Of a DNA stretch of 64,000 nucleotides, positions 21,668-31,368 are shown piece by piece. Positions within the stretch are counted from its first letter, which is position 1. Each line of letters starts with the position of its first letter. The position numbers were made by a program, and so were the translations under genes. The notes beneath the pieces were generated by a model that saw only the letters and a program-made list of their open reading frames with translations, was not told where the DNA came from and did not search any database. Origin of the DNA: an uncultured Alphaproteobacteria bacterium (lineage in GTDB: Bacteria > Pseudomonadota > Alphaproteobacteria > HIMB59); the NCBI GenBank assembly GCA_902574995.1, contig CACGPP010000005.1:32980-96979 (forward strand), written 5' to 3'.

Positions 21668-23422
21668 TCAATAGTTAGTAATCCATAGAGTTTGGTAAGC
21701 CTTTAGAGTAATTGTTGATTTAATATCAATGATTATCTCATTAGAAATTAAATCCCACCATTCGTTTGATGCTATTAGATTTAATTCTGACAAATCTAAA
21801 TATTGGAATACATTAGTTACATTACTTACACAAAATATCGACTGTCTTTTATCATGACTCTGTCTCCAAAAACCAAAAAAGTTCTTACCTAAATTAAATG
21901 TAAATTGTGTAGCATTTGGATGAAATGCAGATTGGTTTTTTCTAATTTCAATTAATTTTGATAATTGATTATATATTTTTGAATTAAAAGTATCAGTATT
22001 TGCAAGTAATCCATCAATTTCATCATACTTCCAAGTTCTTCTATTTATAGATCGATTACTTTTTGTTTGCTCTAACTTTTCATAGTCATTTGTAGAGCCC
22101 AAAATACTATGTATATAAAATGCTGGAATTCCCTCGAGTCCTAGCATTATTGCATGGCAACAAATAAATCTTTCAATTTGCAAATGATCACTTCCTTGAA
22201 ATGTACCTTTCATAGCATCTATGAGTGAGATATTTATTTCATAAACAGTCTCGGTGTTATCTGTTTTTTTTCTTTTGGTAGTTTTTGCTCCAAAATCGGT
22301 CATGATATCGACTAAGTTATTTCTTTCTTTTTCCGTTAAAATTCCCTCTGTCGGTCTTAGGCCAATACCATCATGAGAGGCTATGAAATTGAAATAAGAA
22401 GTGTGATCTTTTGCAGGAGGCATGCCCATAGACCATTTACGAAGAGCCGTGCTATCTCCCATCACAAGAGTCCACAGTAGCAAGGGTGGTAGAGCAAAGT
22501 TGTATACAGCATTTGCTTCATCGTTTTCACCGAAATAACTAAGATTTTCTAAATTAGGTAAATTTGTTTCAGTTATAAGTAAAGTATTTTTACTAAAAGC
22601 ATTGAGAAGTGTTCTAATTAATTTCACAACTTCATGAGTCTGTGGTAAGTTTAGACAGTTGGTGTCATGTTCTTTCCAAAGGAATGCAATGGCATCTAAC
22701 CTGAATACTCTAACACCATTTTTAAGATATAAATGAATTAACTTTATGAAGAAAAATAAAACCTCAGGATTTTTAAAATTAAAGTCAACTTGATCGTGGC
22801 TAAAAGTACACCATAAATAATAAATTTCTTTATTAATTTCAAATTCTCTAAAAAGATCTGAGCTTCTAGGCCGAACAACTTGTTCATAACCTTGTTTGTT
22901 TTTAAGTTTTATAAAAAAATTTTGTGTTTCAGTTTTATTTTCAATAAAAGATTTAAAATATTTACTTTCAATAGATGCATGATTAATAACTATATCACTC
23001 ATTATCCTAAAATTTTTTGATAGTGATTTAATATCTTTCCAATCACCTAAATCAGACCTTACTTCTTCATAATCAGTTATAGAAAATCCATCATCTGAAC
23101 TGTAAGGAAAAAAAGGTAGAATGTGTAAATTGTTGAATTGTTTTTTACAATACTTATCTAAGAACTTGCTTAGAGTTTTTAATTTATTATTTTTTTCTTC
23201 ATATATTGAGTCACCATACGTAATTAAGAAAACATCTTTTTGAGACCAATTAGGTTCAGAAATACCTAGGTCTTTATTTTGAAATAAATCAAGAACTCTA
23301 TTAATTAGTTTCAAAATTTCGTTTTGATCTAATATATCCTTGTAAATTATTTGGAAATGTATGTTTAGATTATTTTTTAATTCTTCTTGCACTTTAGGAG
23401 TTATCTTCCATGACGGCATCAT
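21668..23422 (-). CDS. GH13_18 phosphorylase (sucrose-phosphorylase family; probable glucosylglycerate phosphorylase)
   Basis: LHILPFFPYSSDDGFSITDY, nucleophile region VRVFRLDAIAFLWKE, acid/base ITETNLPNLENLSYFG, IASHDGIGLRPTEG; genomic context with GpgS/GpgP. Confidence 0.82.
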   Translation of the reverse strand: MMPSWKITPKVQEELKNNLNIHFQIIYKDILDQNEILKLINRVLDLFQNKDLGISEPNWSQKDVFLITYGDSIYEEKNNKLKTLSKFLDKYCKKQFNNLHILPFFPYSSDDGFSITDYEEVRSDLGDWKDIKSLSKNFRIMSDIVINHASIESKYFKSFIENKTETQNFFIKLKNKQGYEQVVRPRSSDLFREFEINKEIYYLWCTFSHDQVDFNFKNPEVLFFFIKLIHLYLKNGVRVFRLDAIAFLWKEHDTNCLNLPQTHEVVKLIRTLLNAFSKNTLLITETNLPNLENLSYFGENDEANAVYNFALPPLLLWTLVMGDSTALRKWSMGMPPAKDHTSYFNFIASHDGIGLRPTEGILTEKERNNLVDIMTDFGAKTTKRKKTDNTETVYEINISLIDAMKGTFQGSDHLQIERFICCHAIMLGLEGIPAFYIHSILGSTNDYEKLEQTKSNRSINRRTWKYDEIDGLLANTDTFNSKIYNQLSKLIEIRKNQSAFHPNATQFTFNLGKNFFGFWRQSHDKRQSIFCVSNVTNVFQYLDLSELNLIASNEWWDLISNEIIIDIKSTITLKAYQTLWITNY

Positions 23423-24605
23423 TAAAAGATTTTAAAATAGTTGGGTCAGCGCTATCAACTCTTCTCCAAGTTGGTATATTTGGATTTTCACTTGGTGAGT
23501 CTAGGAATATTTTTCCTGCTTCGATAATATTTTGTGCAAAGAGTTCAACCATTTCCTCTTCTTTGTGGACATCGAAGTTTAATCCATTCATCTCTGCATC
23601 TGTTTTATAAATCTGAACCATATCAAGGGCTAATCTATAATATGTTGCTTTTAGTGTTCTAAACTTCTCATTAGAAAATACATGACCTTGGGTAGCTAAT
23701 TTTCTAAATAAAGCTTTAGAAATATCTATTGTCATTTTAGATAAACCTTTTTGCCGATTATTTTTAGAGACCTCTTGGTGTTTATGTTCATAGGTATCTG
23801 CTATATCTACTTGGCAAATTTTATTATTAGCAAAGTTCCTATACATTTCAGAGAGTATTCCTATTTCAAGGCCCCAATCATGTGGAATTCTTATGTCATT
23901 CAATAAATTATATTTAAATGAAAATTCACCAGCCAGAGGATATTTAAATATATCTAAGAAATTTAAATATTCGTTAAATCCAACCATTTTTTGTAAGGAT
24001 TTAACTAAAGGTGTAACTAGTAACCTTGTCACTCTTCCATTCATAGATTTTTGAGCTACCCTAGGATAAAAACCCTTACAAAAATCAAATGAAAATTTTG
24101 GATTAGCAACAGGGTAAAATAGTTTTGCTACTAAATTTTTATCATAGGTGACTATGTCACAATCATGCATTGCAACAGATCCTGACTCTTTCAGAGAAAT
24201 TACAAATCCCATACAGTACCAAATATTTCTTCCTTTCCCCTTTTCAGCAGGAGCAAGGTCCATTTTAGATAAATGTTGATCTATTTTTTTTAATTTAGGT
24301 CCATCATTCCAGAGGATGTATTTTTTTTGAGGAAGTACTGAAAAAAATTTTTTAGCTTTTATAAATTCTTGTTTATTGGCTTGATCTAAACCGATAACAA
24401 TATTTTTTATGTATTTAACTTTTTTTAAAGTATTCACAATATATGTTAAAGCTGGCTTTTCTAATTCTGAATACAAAGATGGAAGAATTAAAGTCATGGG
24501 TGAGACTTTTGAGAAGTCTAAAAGTTCTTTTTCTATTTCCTCTATAGGTTTCGAATTAAAATTATGTAGGGTAGCTATAACACCGTTTTGATGAAAATCA
24601 GGCAT
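23394..24605 (-). CDS. gpgS: Glucosyl-3-phosphoglycerate synthase (GT81-like)
   Basis: GVIATLHNF...PMTLILPSLYSELE.PAL..IV, GKGRNIWYCMGFVI...VAMHDCDIVTYDK. Confidence 0.85.
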   Translation of the reverse strand: MPDFHQNGVIATLHNFNSKPIEEIEKELLDFSKVSPMTLILPSLYSELEKPALTYIVNTLKKVKYIKNIVIGLDQANKQEFIKAKKFFSVLPQKKYILWNDGPKLKKIDQHLSKMDLAPAEKGKGRNIWYCMGFVISLKESGSVAMHDCDIVTYDKNLVAKLFYPVANPKFSFDFCKGFYPRVAQKSMNGRVTRLLVTPLVKSLQKMVGFNEYLNFLDIFKYPLAGEFSFKYNLLNDIRIPHDWGLEIGILSEMYRNFANNKICQVDIADTYEHKHQEVSKNNRQKGLSKMTIDISKALFRKLATQGHVFSNEKFRTLKATYYRLALDMVQIYKTDAEMNGLNFDVHKEEEMVELFAQNIIEAGKIFLDSPSENPNIPTWRRVDSADPTILKSFNDAVMEDNS

Positions 24606-24607
24606 GG

Positions 24608-25441
24608 TTAAAAAATTTTATTCTCTAAAGTTTTATTTAATTTATACAGGACTTCACTCCAACCGTCAGGTGCTATCTTTGATGATTTAAAAACATTTTT
24701 TTTATTAAGACGCAATTTTGGATATGTGTCGGAGGAATTTTTTATCAGGCAGGAGTATTTACAAGAATTTAACATGTCAATATCATTTTTACTGTCACCC
24801 AGAGCTATAGTATTTATTGAGTATTTATCACGAAATTGAATATCATAAGCATGAGATATTAGCTTTTTAGCTATTCTTTTGTTGCATATAGAAGAAATTT
24901 GCATGAACCTACTCCCTTTAATCAAAACTCCATCTTTTTCAGATTTAAGATCTTTTTTAAATAGTTTTAATTTTGTTAAGTTATCTTCCCAAAGTATAAT
25001 TTGACTTGCCTCACGATCTAGCATCATATTAGTGTTATTCAAATTCGTGTATTTTTTTAAAATCTTTGGTGAAAGATCTTGGGCAATAAAAAAATTATAT
25101 TTTTTTTGTTTCAGTTTTAAAAATTGATACCAATTCTTTGAAGATAATTTAGCAATTCGAACACTCCAATATCTTCCAAATGAAGATGAGTTTTTAATTT
25201 TATTAAATCTTATTTTAGGGAAATATATAACAGCACCATTTTCAGTACTGAAAGGCATATTTAATAATTTTAATTCTTTAAGTAATTTTTTACATTCACT
25301 GTATGTTTTACTAGTATTAAAAATAATATCATTTTTGTTATTGATAATTGTAGATATCGTTTTCTTATTAGCTCCAAAGGAATAATTTTCATGATCAAGT
25401 AAAGTTCCATCAAGATCAGTAAAAATAAGATATCTTTTCAT
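24608..25441 (-). CDS. HAD phosphatase, mannosyl/glucosyl-3-phosphoglycerate phosphatase family
   Basis: IFTDLDGTLLDHENYSF, PFSTENGAVIYFP, NTIALGDSKNDIDML. Confidence 0.85.
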   Translation of the reverse strand: MKRYLIFTDLDGTLLDHENYSFGANKKTISTIINNKNDIIFNTSKTYSECKKLLKELKLLNMPFSTENGAVIYFPKIRFNKIKNSSSFGRYWSVRIAKLSSKNWYQFLKLKQKKYNFFIAQDLSPKILKKYTNLNNTNMMLDREASQIILWEDNLTKLKLFKKDLKSEKDGVLIKGSRFMQISSICNKRIAKKLISHAYDIQFRDKYSINTIALGDSKNDIDMLNSCKYSCLIKNSSDTYPKLRLNKKNVFKSSKIAPDGWSEVLYKLNKTLENKIF

Positions 25442-26292
25442 TTGTATGTAATTTTTTTAATTGATTGATTTTTATCTAAAGTTATTAAAACATTACAATA
25501 ACTTGGTGTTTTTAATGACATCCATTTAGATAATTTTTCATAATATTTGATAAATTGATGGAGCTTTTTTTTTAGATGAATACTACTCTTTAATGATCGG
25601 AGATCTAATTCTTGTTTATATTTCCAATCAATTACAAATTCCCAATCTGGTAATTTTATAAATAAATAATAATTGAATTTTTTAAAAAGTTTTTGGTAAT
25701 CAGTTAAGGCACTATTATAAGCAGTTCTCCAAATTAAATTTGAGTCATTCTTTTTTTCTAAATCATTAATGTTCACTTTTAAATATTTCATGTCGATTGG
25801 TTTTGAGCCAACACACCAACCCTCTAAAATTAGCAAATCTACTTTACTAATTTTTCTTTTATAATTTTTTTTGTTGTCAGTAACTTTATCAAATACAGGA
25901 ACATAGACTGGAAATTCCTTTTTCATTAAATTATTTGTTACTTTATAGAGTAATTTTAAATTGTGAGTGCCAGGTACACCTCTAGTTTCAAATAAATCTG
26001 TGTTGAATTTTCTTGCTAATCGTTTTCTTTGAAAAGATGATAGATAAAAATCGTCAATACTTAATATAACAACATTCTTTGAGTAAAATTTCAGAAAAAA
26101 TTTTTTAATTAGAACTGATAAAGTAGACTTGCCTGAACCCTGGGAACCTGCAATCATAAGTGTTTTCTTATGTTTTAAATGAGATAATAATTTAAGGTAA
26201 TGATCTTTTATTTCCTTTTGACTAACTTTCTTTCCTGTTAATCTTATCAGTGTATCTTGTGTAAATTTTAGTTTAGCTGTAATTTCTGACAT
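25438..26292 (-). CDS. D-glycerate 3-kinase (GLYK-type P-loop kinase)
   Basis: IAGSQGSGKSTLSVLI, LSIDDFYLSSFQRKRLA, FETRGVPGTHNL, ILEGWCVG. Confidence 0.85.
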   Translation of the reverse strand: MSEITAKLKFTQDTLIRLTGKKVSQKEIKDHYLKLLSHLKHKKTLMIAGSQGSGKSTLSVLIKKFFLKFYSKNVVILSIDDFYLSSFQRKRLARKFNTDLFETRGVPGTHNLKLLYKVTNNLMKKEFPVYVPVFDKVTDNKKNYKRKISKVDLLILEGWCVGSKPIDMKYLKVNINDLEKKNDSNLIWRTAYNSALTDYQKLFKKFNYYLFIKLPDWEFVIDWKYKQELDLRSLKSSIHLKKKLHQFIKYYEKLSKWMSLKTPSYCNVLITLDKNQSIKKITYK

Positions 26293-26394
26293 TTATAATG
26301 GATATTATTTTAGAGGATTTTTTACTAAAATTACATGTATCAGATAAAGTAAAAATAATCTTATATTTCGTTTAAAAAATTTATGTAACTTTAA

Positions 26395-27276
26395 TTAACC
26401 TTTTACAGCTCCAGCTGTTAGACCACTGATTAATTGTTTTTGAAAAAACCATATAATCATAAATAAAGGGGCTGTCGCAGAAACAACACTTGATACTGCC
26501 CACATATAATTTCCACCGTACTCTACTGTGCCGAGATAAGCATTAATTTTAGGCACCATCGTATAATTATGCTGATTAAGTAACAATGCGGTGACTGTAA
26601 AATCGTTATACGCCAACATCATACTAAATAAACCTGCCGTAACTACTCCAGGCCACATTACTGGCATAATAATATACCTAAATGCTTGAAAATATGAGCA
26701 ACCATCAATCAAAGCACTTTCATCTAATTCTTTTGGTACAGTTTTAAAAAAAGAGTACAGCAACCAAAGAGTAAATGGTTGGTTTATAGCTACCAAAACA
26801 ATAATTGTAGTTGGAAGTATTCCCCATATATTTAATTGGAAAAAAGGAAATAAGTAGCCTGATACTAGAGTAATATGTGGCATAGCTCTAAATATCAAAG
26901 CAATAATTAGAATATAAAAAGTATATTTGAATGTTGACCTAGACAAAGCATAAGCGCCTAAAGTTCCAAGAAACAATGAAATTGATACTACTGATACAGT
27001 TACAATCATTGTATTCATTGTAGCTCTTCCAAATTCGCCCTCTGTCCATGACTCTAAATACGCTTTAAATGTTGTAGTAGCACCTGTTTCAATTAAAGTA
27101 TTAAATCCACTTAAAGCATATGTCCAATCAGCTCTTGAGAAAAAATCTGCTTTTACTTTAAAGGAACCCCAGAGTGTCCAAATAAAAGGAAAAATTGATA
27201 TAGTAAGCCAAAATAATATAAAAATACTATTTACGATTATTATTTGTTTTGAATATTTATTGATTGTTTGGTTCAT
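26395..27276 (-). CDS. Carbohydrate ABC transporter permease (MalG-type)
   Basis: Six TM pattern and EAA loop DESALIDGCSYFQAFRYIIMPVMWPG. Confidence 0.9.
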   Translation of the reverse strand: MNQTINKYSKQIIIVNSIFILFWLTISIFPFIWTLWGSFKVKADFFSRADWTYALSGFNTLIETGATTTFKAYLESWTEGEFGRATMNTMIVTVSVVSISLFLGTLGAYALSRSTFKYTFYILIIALIFRAMPHITLVSGYLFPFFQLNIWGILPTTIIVLVAINQPFTLWLLYSFFKTVPKELDESALIDGCSYFQAFRYIIMPVMWPGVVTAGLFSMMLAYNDFTVTALLLNQHNYTMVPKINAYLGTVEYGGNYMWAVSSVVSATAPLFMIIWFFQKQLISGLTAGAVKG

Positions 27277-28305
27277 TTATCTTTCAGTTTTAAATTCTTT
27301 CCAAGTTCTAATGAGCACAGGTGTAAGTAAAAAAGCTATCCCTAATATTGTTAACATTGACGTGGCTCCAGCAGAACCAAAAAGCATTTTATTTTCATTT
27401 CTTAAGTCTTGATAAATCATCCATGATAATGATTGAGCTACACCCTCAGCAGAAAAACCAATAATAGGTTCGAATACTCTAAAATTATCCATTAAACAGA
27501 TTAGCATTATGAAAGTAGCCACAGGGTATAGATGAGGAATAACAATAAAACGAACGCGTTCAAATCTTGTTGCGCCATCAATGTAGGCTGCTTCTAAAGG
27601 ATCTTGCGGGACCGTCTGTAAGGCTGCATAAAAAACAACAAATGCAAATGGAGTATTATGCCATATTCCATAAATAATCAGGGTTATCCATGTTAAATTA
27701 CTCGAGGCTTTTAAAGACAGATTAGGGTCATCAAAAAGAATTTGGATGCTAGCTCCAATTATTCCTTGAGAGTCAATCATCCAAAACAATACTAAAGAAC
27801 CAATTAAAGGTGTTACAATCATTGGTAAAATTGTACCAAATACAATTAGACCTTTTAGATTCTTTGCTAAAGTATTAACACTTAATGCTACTATAAAACC
27901 TAATACTATCACTGGTGGAGTAACAGCAAAACAAAATGTTAGTGTAAATAATAATGCTTTATAAAAAGGAAGATTTAAAACAATATCTTTGAATTCACCT
28001 ATTGATGTCTTGTTATCCCATGCCTCTCTTATTTCATCAAAAGCTAAGTGATTTCTATCAGTATAAGTGCCAAAGCCATTAAATCTTCCTAATGGATTTT
28101 CAGCCTCTATTTTTTCTGTAGCCTCTACATCTACTCTAACATTTGTAGTGCACCCAAATGGATCACAATTTTCCACCTCCATAAGAACCTGTTCATTTTC
28201 AATATGAAGGGATTGAAAGAAACTAGAAACAATTGGTAAACCTATAAACAAAATCATTGCCAGAGCTGTAGGTAAAATAAACCAAATGAAAGTTCTGTGA
28301 GGCAT
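27277..28305 (-). CDS. Carbohydrate ABC transporter permease (MalF-type) with periplasmic insertion
   Basis: EAA loop LEAAYIDGATRFERVRFIVIPHLYPV; CDPFGC-containing loop after TM1. Confidence 0.9.
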   Translation of the reverse strand: MPHRTFIWFILPTALAMILFIGLPIVSSFFQSLHIENEQVLMEVENCDPFGCTTNVRVDVEATEKIEAENPLGRFNGFGTYTDRNHLAFDEIREAWDNKTSIGEFKDIVLNLPFYKALLFTLTFCFAVTPPVIVLGFIVALSVNTLAKNLKGLIVFGTILPMIVTPLIGSLVLFWMIDSQGIIGASIQILFDDPNLSLKASSNLTWITLIIYGIWHNTPFAFVVFYAALQTVPQDPLEAAYIDGATRFERVRFIVIPHLYPVATFIMLICLMDNFRVFEPIIGFSAEGVAQSLSWMIYQDLRNENKMLFGSAGATSMLTILGIAFLLTPVLIRTWKEFKTER

Positions 28306-28323
28306 TATATTTTTTTTGTAAAA

Positions 28324-28353
28324 AAGTGTGGAACTTTACTAAGATCCACACTT
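28324..28353. promoter_or_regulatory. Intergenic stem-loop between SBP and permease genes
   Basis: aagtgtgga-N12-tccacactt: perfect 9-bp inverted repeat. Confidence 0.7.
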
Positions 28354-28375
28354 AATAGAATTTATTAGCTTTGGA

Positions 28376-29611
28376 TTATAAAAAACCCTGCTCAGTAGCC
28401 TTAGCTATGTACGCAGCTTCAACATCAGCTAATGCTTTTTCGGCTGACTCATTACCTTGAAGAAATTCCACAAGTTCTGTGCTTAAAGCGCCGTGCATTA
28501 AGCTCATGTGTGGAAAACTAGGGTAAGGTGTTGTGCCTCTACTTGCTGCATCAACAACAGGCCCTGCTGTATCACCAGGTGTATAACCTTTAATCAACCA
28601 AACAGTTGCATTTGGGTTGTTATTGGCTAAATCAGTTGATGAAGCGGCTCCAACTAAAGCTCTAAATGAGGCCTCTGCATTTTCATCAGATGTATTTGTA
28701 GCAATTGCAATTCCATCCCACCAAAGAGTGGTTGCAGGTTTACTACCACCGCCTACAGTTGGTGATGGGGCTAATCTTGTATCAGCTTTGATATTTTGAT
28801 CACCTTCGTCATCAAGTAAAGAAGCTGCGCCTGAGTTCCAAATATGCATTAATGCAACATTACCAGACTCCCATTCTTCTTTAACAGCGTTTGTATCTTG
28901 TGTTAAAAAGTCAGGATTACTTAACTCAGTTAATTTTTTAATCATATTCAGTGCTGCAACACCTTTTTCATTATTCACATTAGGTTGCGCGGAACCTGAT
29001 TTAAAAAACTCACCACCATGACCAAGATACATATTTACAAACTCTTGACCAAGATTCCATCCTGATTTGAAAGCTCCTGCATATGGATTTTCCATTACTC
29101 CAGCTGCTTTAATTTTTTCAGCAGCAGCAATTACTTCTTCATAAGTAGAAGGAACAGCTATGCCTAAATCGTTAAGAATACTCTCTCTGTACCAAAGATG
29201 TTGTGCGTTAGCCATAAAAGCTACAGCATAAATCTTACCATCAATTGTAATCTTTTGATTATCATTTAAGTTTGACCCATATTTTGCAACTAAATCATCT
29301 AGTGGACGAATTAAACCGTCATTCATTAAAGGTGTAATTGAACCATTAGTAACTAATTTTGCAGAAAATTCAGCAGGGTTTGCTGATAAAGCAGCTACTT
29401 GTAATTTATTATGGTCAACAGAGTGCGTGACATTAAAATCCGCCTCTGGTCCAGCACAACTTTTTACTTCATCCATAAAAATTCTGTATGTAGTAAATTC
29501 GTTAGCTAAAATATTTATTGAACCGCTTGTTACACCACAAGGTGAATGGCTACCCGCAAAAACACTAGTAGATGCAAAAGAGATCAATAGAGCTATTATT
29601 AGTTTTTTCAT
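28376..29611 (-). CDS. Carbohydrate ABC transporter substrate-binding protein (COG1653-type)
   Basis: Signal peptide MKKLIIALLISFASTSVFAGSH; SINILANEFTTYRIFMDEV, GNVALMHIWNSGAASLL. Confidence 0.88.
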   Translation of the reverse strand: MKKLIIALLISFASTSVFAGSHSPCGVTSGSINILANEFTTYRIFMDEVKSCAGPEADFNVTHSVDHNKLQVAALSANPAEFSAKLVTNGSITPLMNDGLIRPLDDLVAKYGSNLNDNQKITIDGKIYAVAFMANAQHLWYRESILNDLGIAVPSTYEEVIAAAEKIKAAGVMENPYAGAFKSGWNLGQEFVNMYLGHGGEFFKSGSAQPNVNNEKGVAALNMIKKLTELSNPDFLTQDTNAVKEEWESGNVALMHIWNSGAASLLDDEGDQNIKADTRLAPSPTVGGGSKPATTLWWDGIAIATNTSDENAEASFRALVGAASSTDLANNNPNATVWLIKGYTPGDTAGPVVDAASRGTTPYPSFPHMSLMHGALSTELVEFLQGNESAEKALADVEAAYIAKATEQGFL

Positions 29612-29717
29612 TTATTTCCTCTTCTTTATGTTAATAAATTGTTAATTTTAATATACTAAATAAAATAAAATTTAAATGTAAGAGAAATGGTCGCGGAAAT
29701 TATTATGATATTCTCTT

Positions 29718-30137
29718 TTATCTAAAACTAAGGCCCATTTGTTCGAAAACACCATGGTTATCGACCATCACATAATTATCCATAAATTTACCATTTTCTA
29801 TTGTCCAAAAATCAGAAAACTGCATTTTAATTGCCTTACCAGTTGGTTTTACACCTAAATAAGTTCCGCTATGAGTGCCAGTTAAATAACCTGTCGCACT
29901 TATCCAATTACCTTCTGCGACAACAATATCATTTTTTACATGATAGTCTGGAAACGCTTCATAAAAAGGTTTAAGAACCTTATATTTAAAATTTTCAATA
30001 CCGTGTATATCACCAAAACCTGGAGGTCCATGCCAAATCATATCATCATTCCAATATTTATGCTGTGCCTCTAAATCTTGTGCATTCAAGGCATCGTACA
30101 TATTTTGCAATAGTATTTTACTTTCATTTAAATTCAT
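29718..30137 (-). CDS. SnoaL/ester-cyclase (NTF2-like) protein, single domain
   Basis: DDMIWHGPPGFGDIHGIENFKYKVLKPFYEAFPDYHVKNDIVVAEGNW...GTHSGTYLGVKPTGK. Confidence 0.85.
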   Translation of the reverse strand: MNLNESKILLQNMYDALNAQDLEAQHKYWNDDMIWHGPPGFGDIHGIENFKYKVLKPFYEAFPDYHVKNDIVVAEGNWISATGYLTGTHSGTYLGVKPTGKAIKMQFSDFWTIENGKFMDNYVMVDNHGVFEQMGLSFR

Positions 30138-31273
30138 TTTTTTTCTCCTAAAATTTGTATTAAGATTGCCAATTCATTGAAACCAGTCCATTCTTTTGTG
30201 ATTTTATTATTTTTAATTTCCCATTGTGTAATGCCCCAAAGATAACACTCTTTATTAGATGGTTTTCCATAAATTCCATTTCCTTTGTGAGTTCCCACAG
30301 CGCCCCAACGAATTGATACTAAATAACCGTCTTTACTATTTCCCATCCAATATAAATCTTCAATACTTAGTGCAAGGTCAGGAAATGATGCAATTAATGA
30401 AATTATAAAATGTTTCAGCTTTGGTATTCCAACAAATTTTCGACTAGTTGATCCTTCAAATTTTATATTTTTTGTATAAACACTATCAATAGCAGAAAAA
30501 TTTCTTCTATTCCAAATAGTATCAAAAACCGCATGAACAAATTCTCTAATGTTTTTAATTTTATCAGGTATCGCGAAGCTTATGGGGTTTAACTTTTTAA
30601 TATTTCTTTTGGGTTTTGAATTTCTAAAATCAGGAGCAAATGGACCAATATTTCCTTTATTAGCAATTTGTTTTGCTACTTCATTTAAGTCTAAGCCTAA
30701 TTGTTTTATTAAACCTGCAGTATCATAAACAACATTTTCGTAATATATTTCATTATTTTTTGCAACACAGTTTGCAATACAGAACAACCTAACTGATTTA
30801 CCTGTTGGTTTGGCAAAATTGCTATAACCAGTGTTCGTGCCCGTAATTATAGTTCTGTGTGAAGTATGAAAACTAGTTTTGTCATCTCCTGCCCATATAA
30901 CCTCATCAGCATATAATCGAATATTTGGGAAGGCGTTGTTAGTATGAACTGTATCAGAGACTATTTTTTCAGATCCGAATTGTAATCCAAGTTCATCCCA
31001 AACACGACATTTTGGGCTATAAGTATCATATATATAACCAATATTTTTTTCTTCCCATATGCTGTAGGTAATTCTGACAATATAATCAATTATATTTTTA
31101 TATTGTTTTTCAAATCCCTGCATTGATTGAAATGGTAAATTTTTAGGGTTTGGATTTAAAGATTTAGCATTACCACCTCCGCCATAAGATTTAAGAGAGA
31201 TATCAAAATTTTTAGGCATATGATGATCTTTTAAAGGGATTGGTTTTAAATCTTTAATTAAAGTTTTTTTCAT
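30134..31273 (-). CDS. Two-domain SnoaL-like protein (type A)
   Basis: Two NTF2 repeats, GTNTGYSNFAKPTGKSVRLFCIANC and GTHKGNGIYGKPSNKECYLWGITQWEI; ATGA overlap with 29718 gene. Confidence 0.8.
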   Translation of the reverse strand: MKKTLIKDLKPIPLKDHHMPKNFDISLKSYGGGGNAKSLNPNPKNLPFQSMQGFEKQYKNIIDYIVRITYSIWEEKNIGYIYDTYSPKCRVWDELGLQFGSEKIVSDTVHTNNAFPNIRLYADEVIWAGDDKTSFHTSHRTIITGTNTGYSNFAKPTGKSVRLFCIANCVAKNNEIYYENVVYDTAGLIKQLGLDLNEVAKQIANKGNIGPFAPDFRNSKPKRNIKKLNPISFAIPDKIKNIREFVHAVFDTIWNRRNFSAIDSVYTKNIKFEGSTSRKFVGIPKLKHFIISLIASFPDLALSIEDLYWMGNSKDGYLVSIRWGAVGTHKGNGIYGKPSNKECYLWGITQWEIKNNKITKEWTGFNELAILIQILGEKK

Positions 31274-31368
31274 AAATAAATTTACTAATACTATTAAATA
31301 AAATTCAAAGCAATAATTTTATATAAAATGAATATTATTATTTTTTCTTTTGTATTATAAATAGACTA

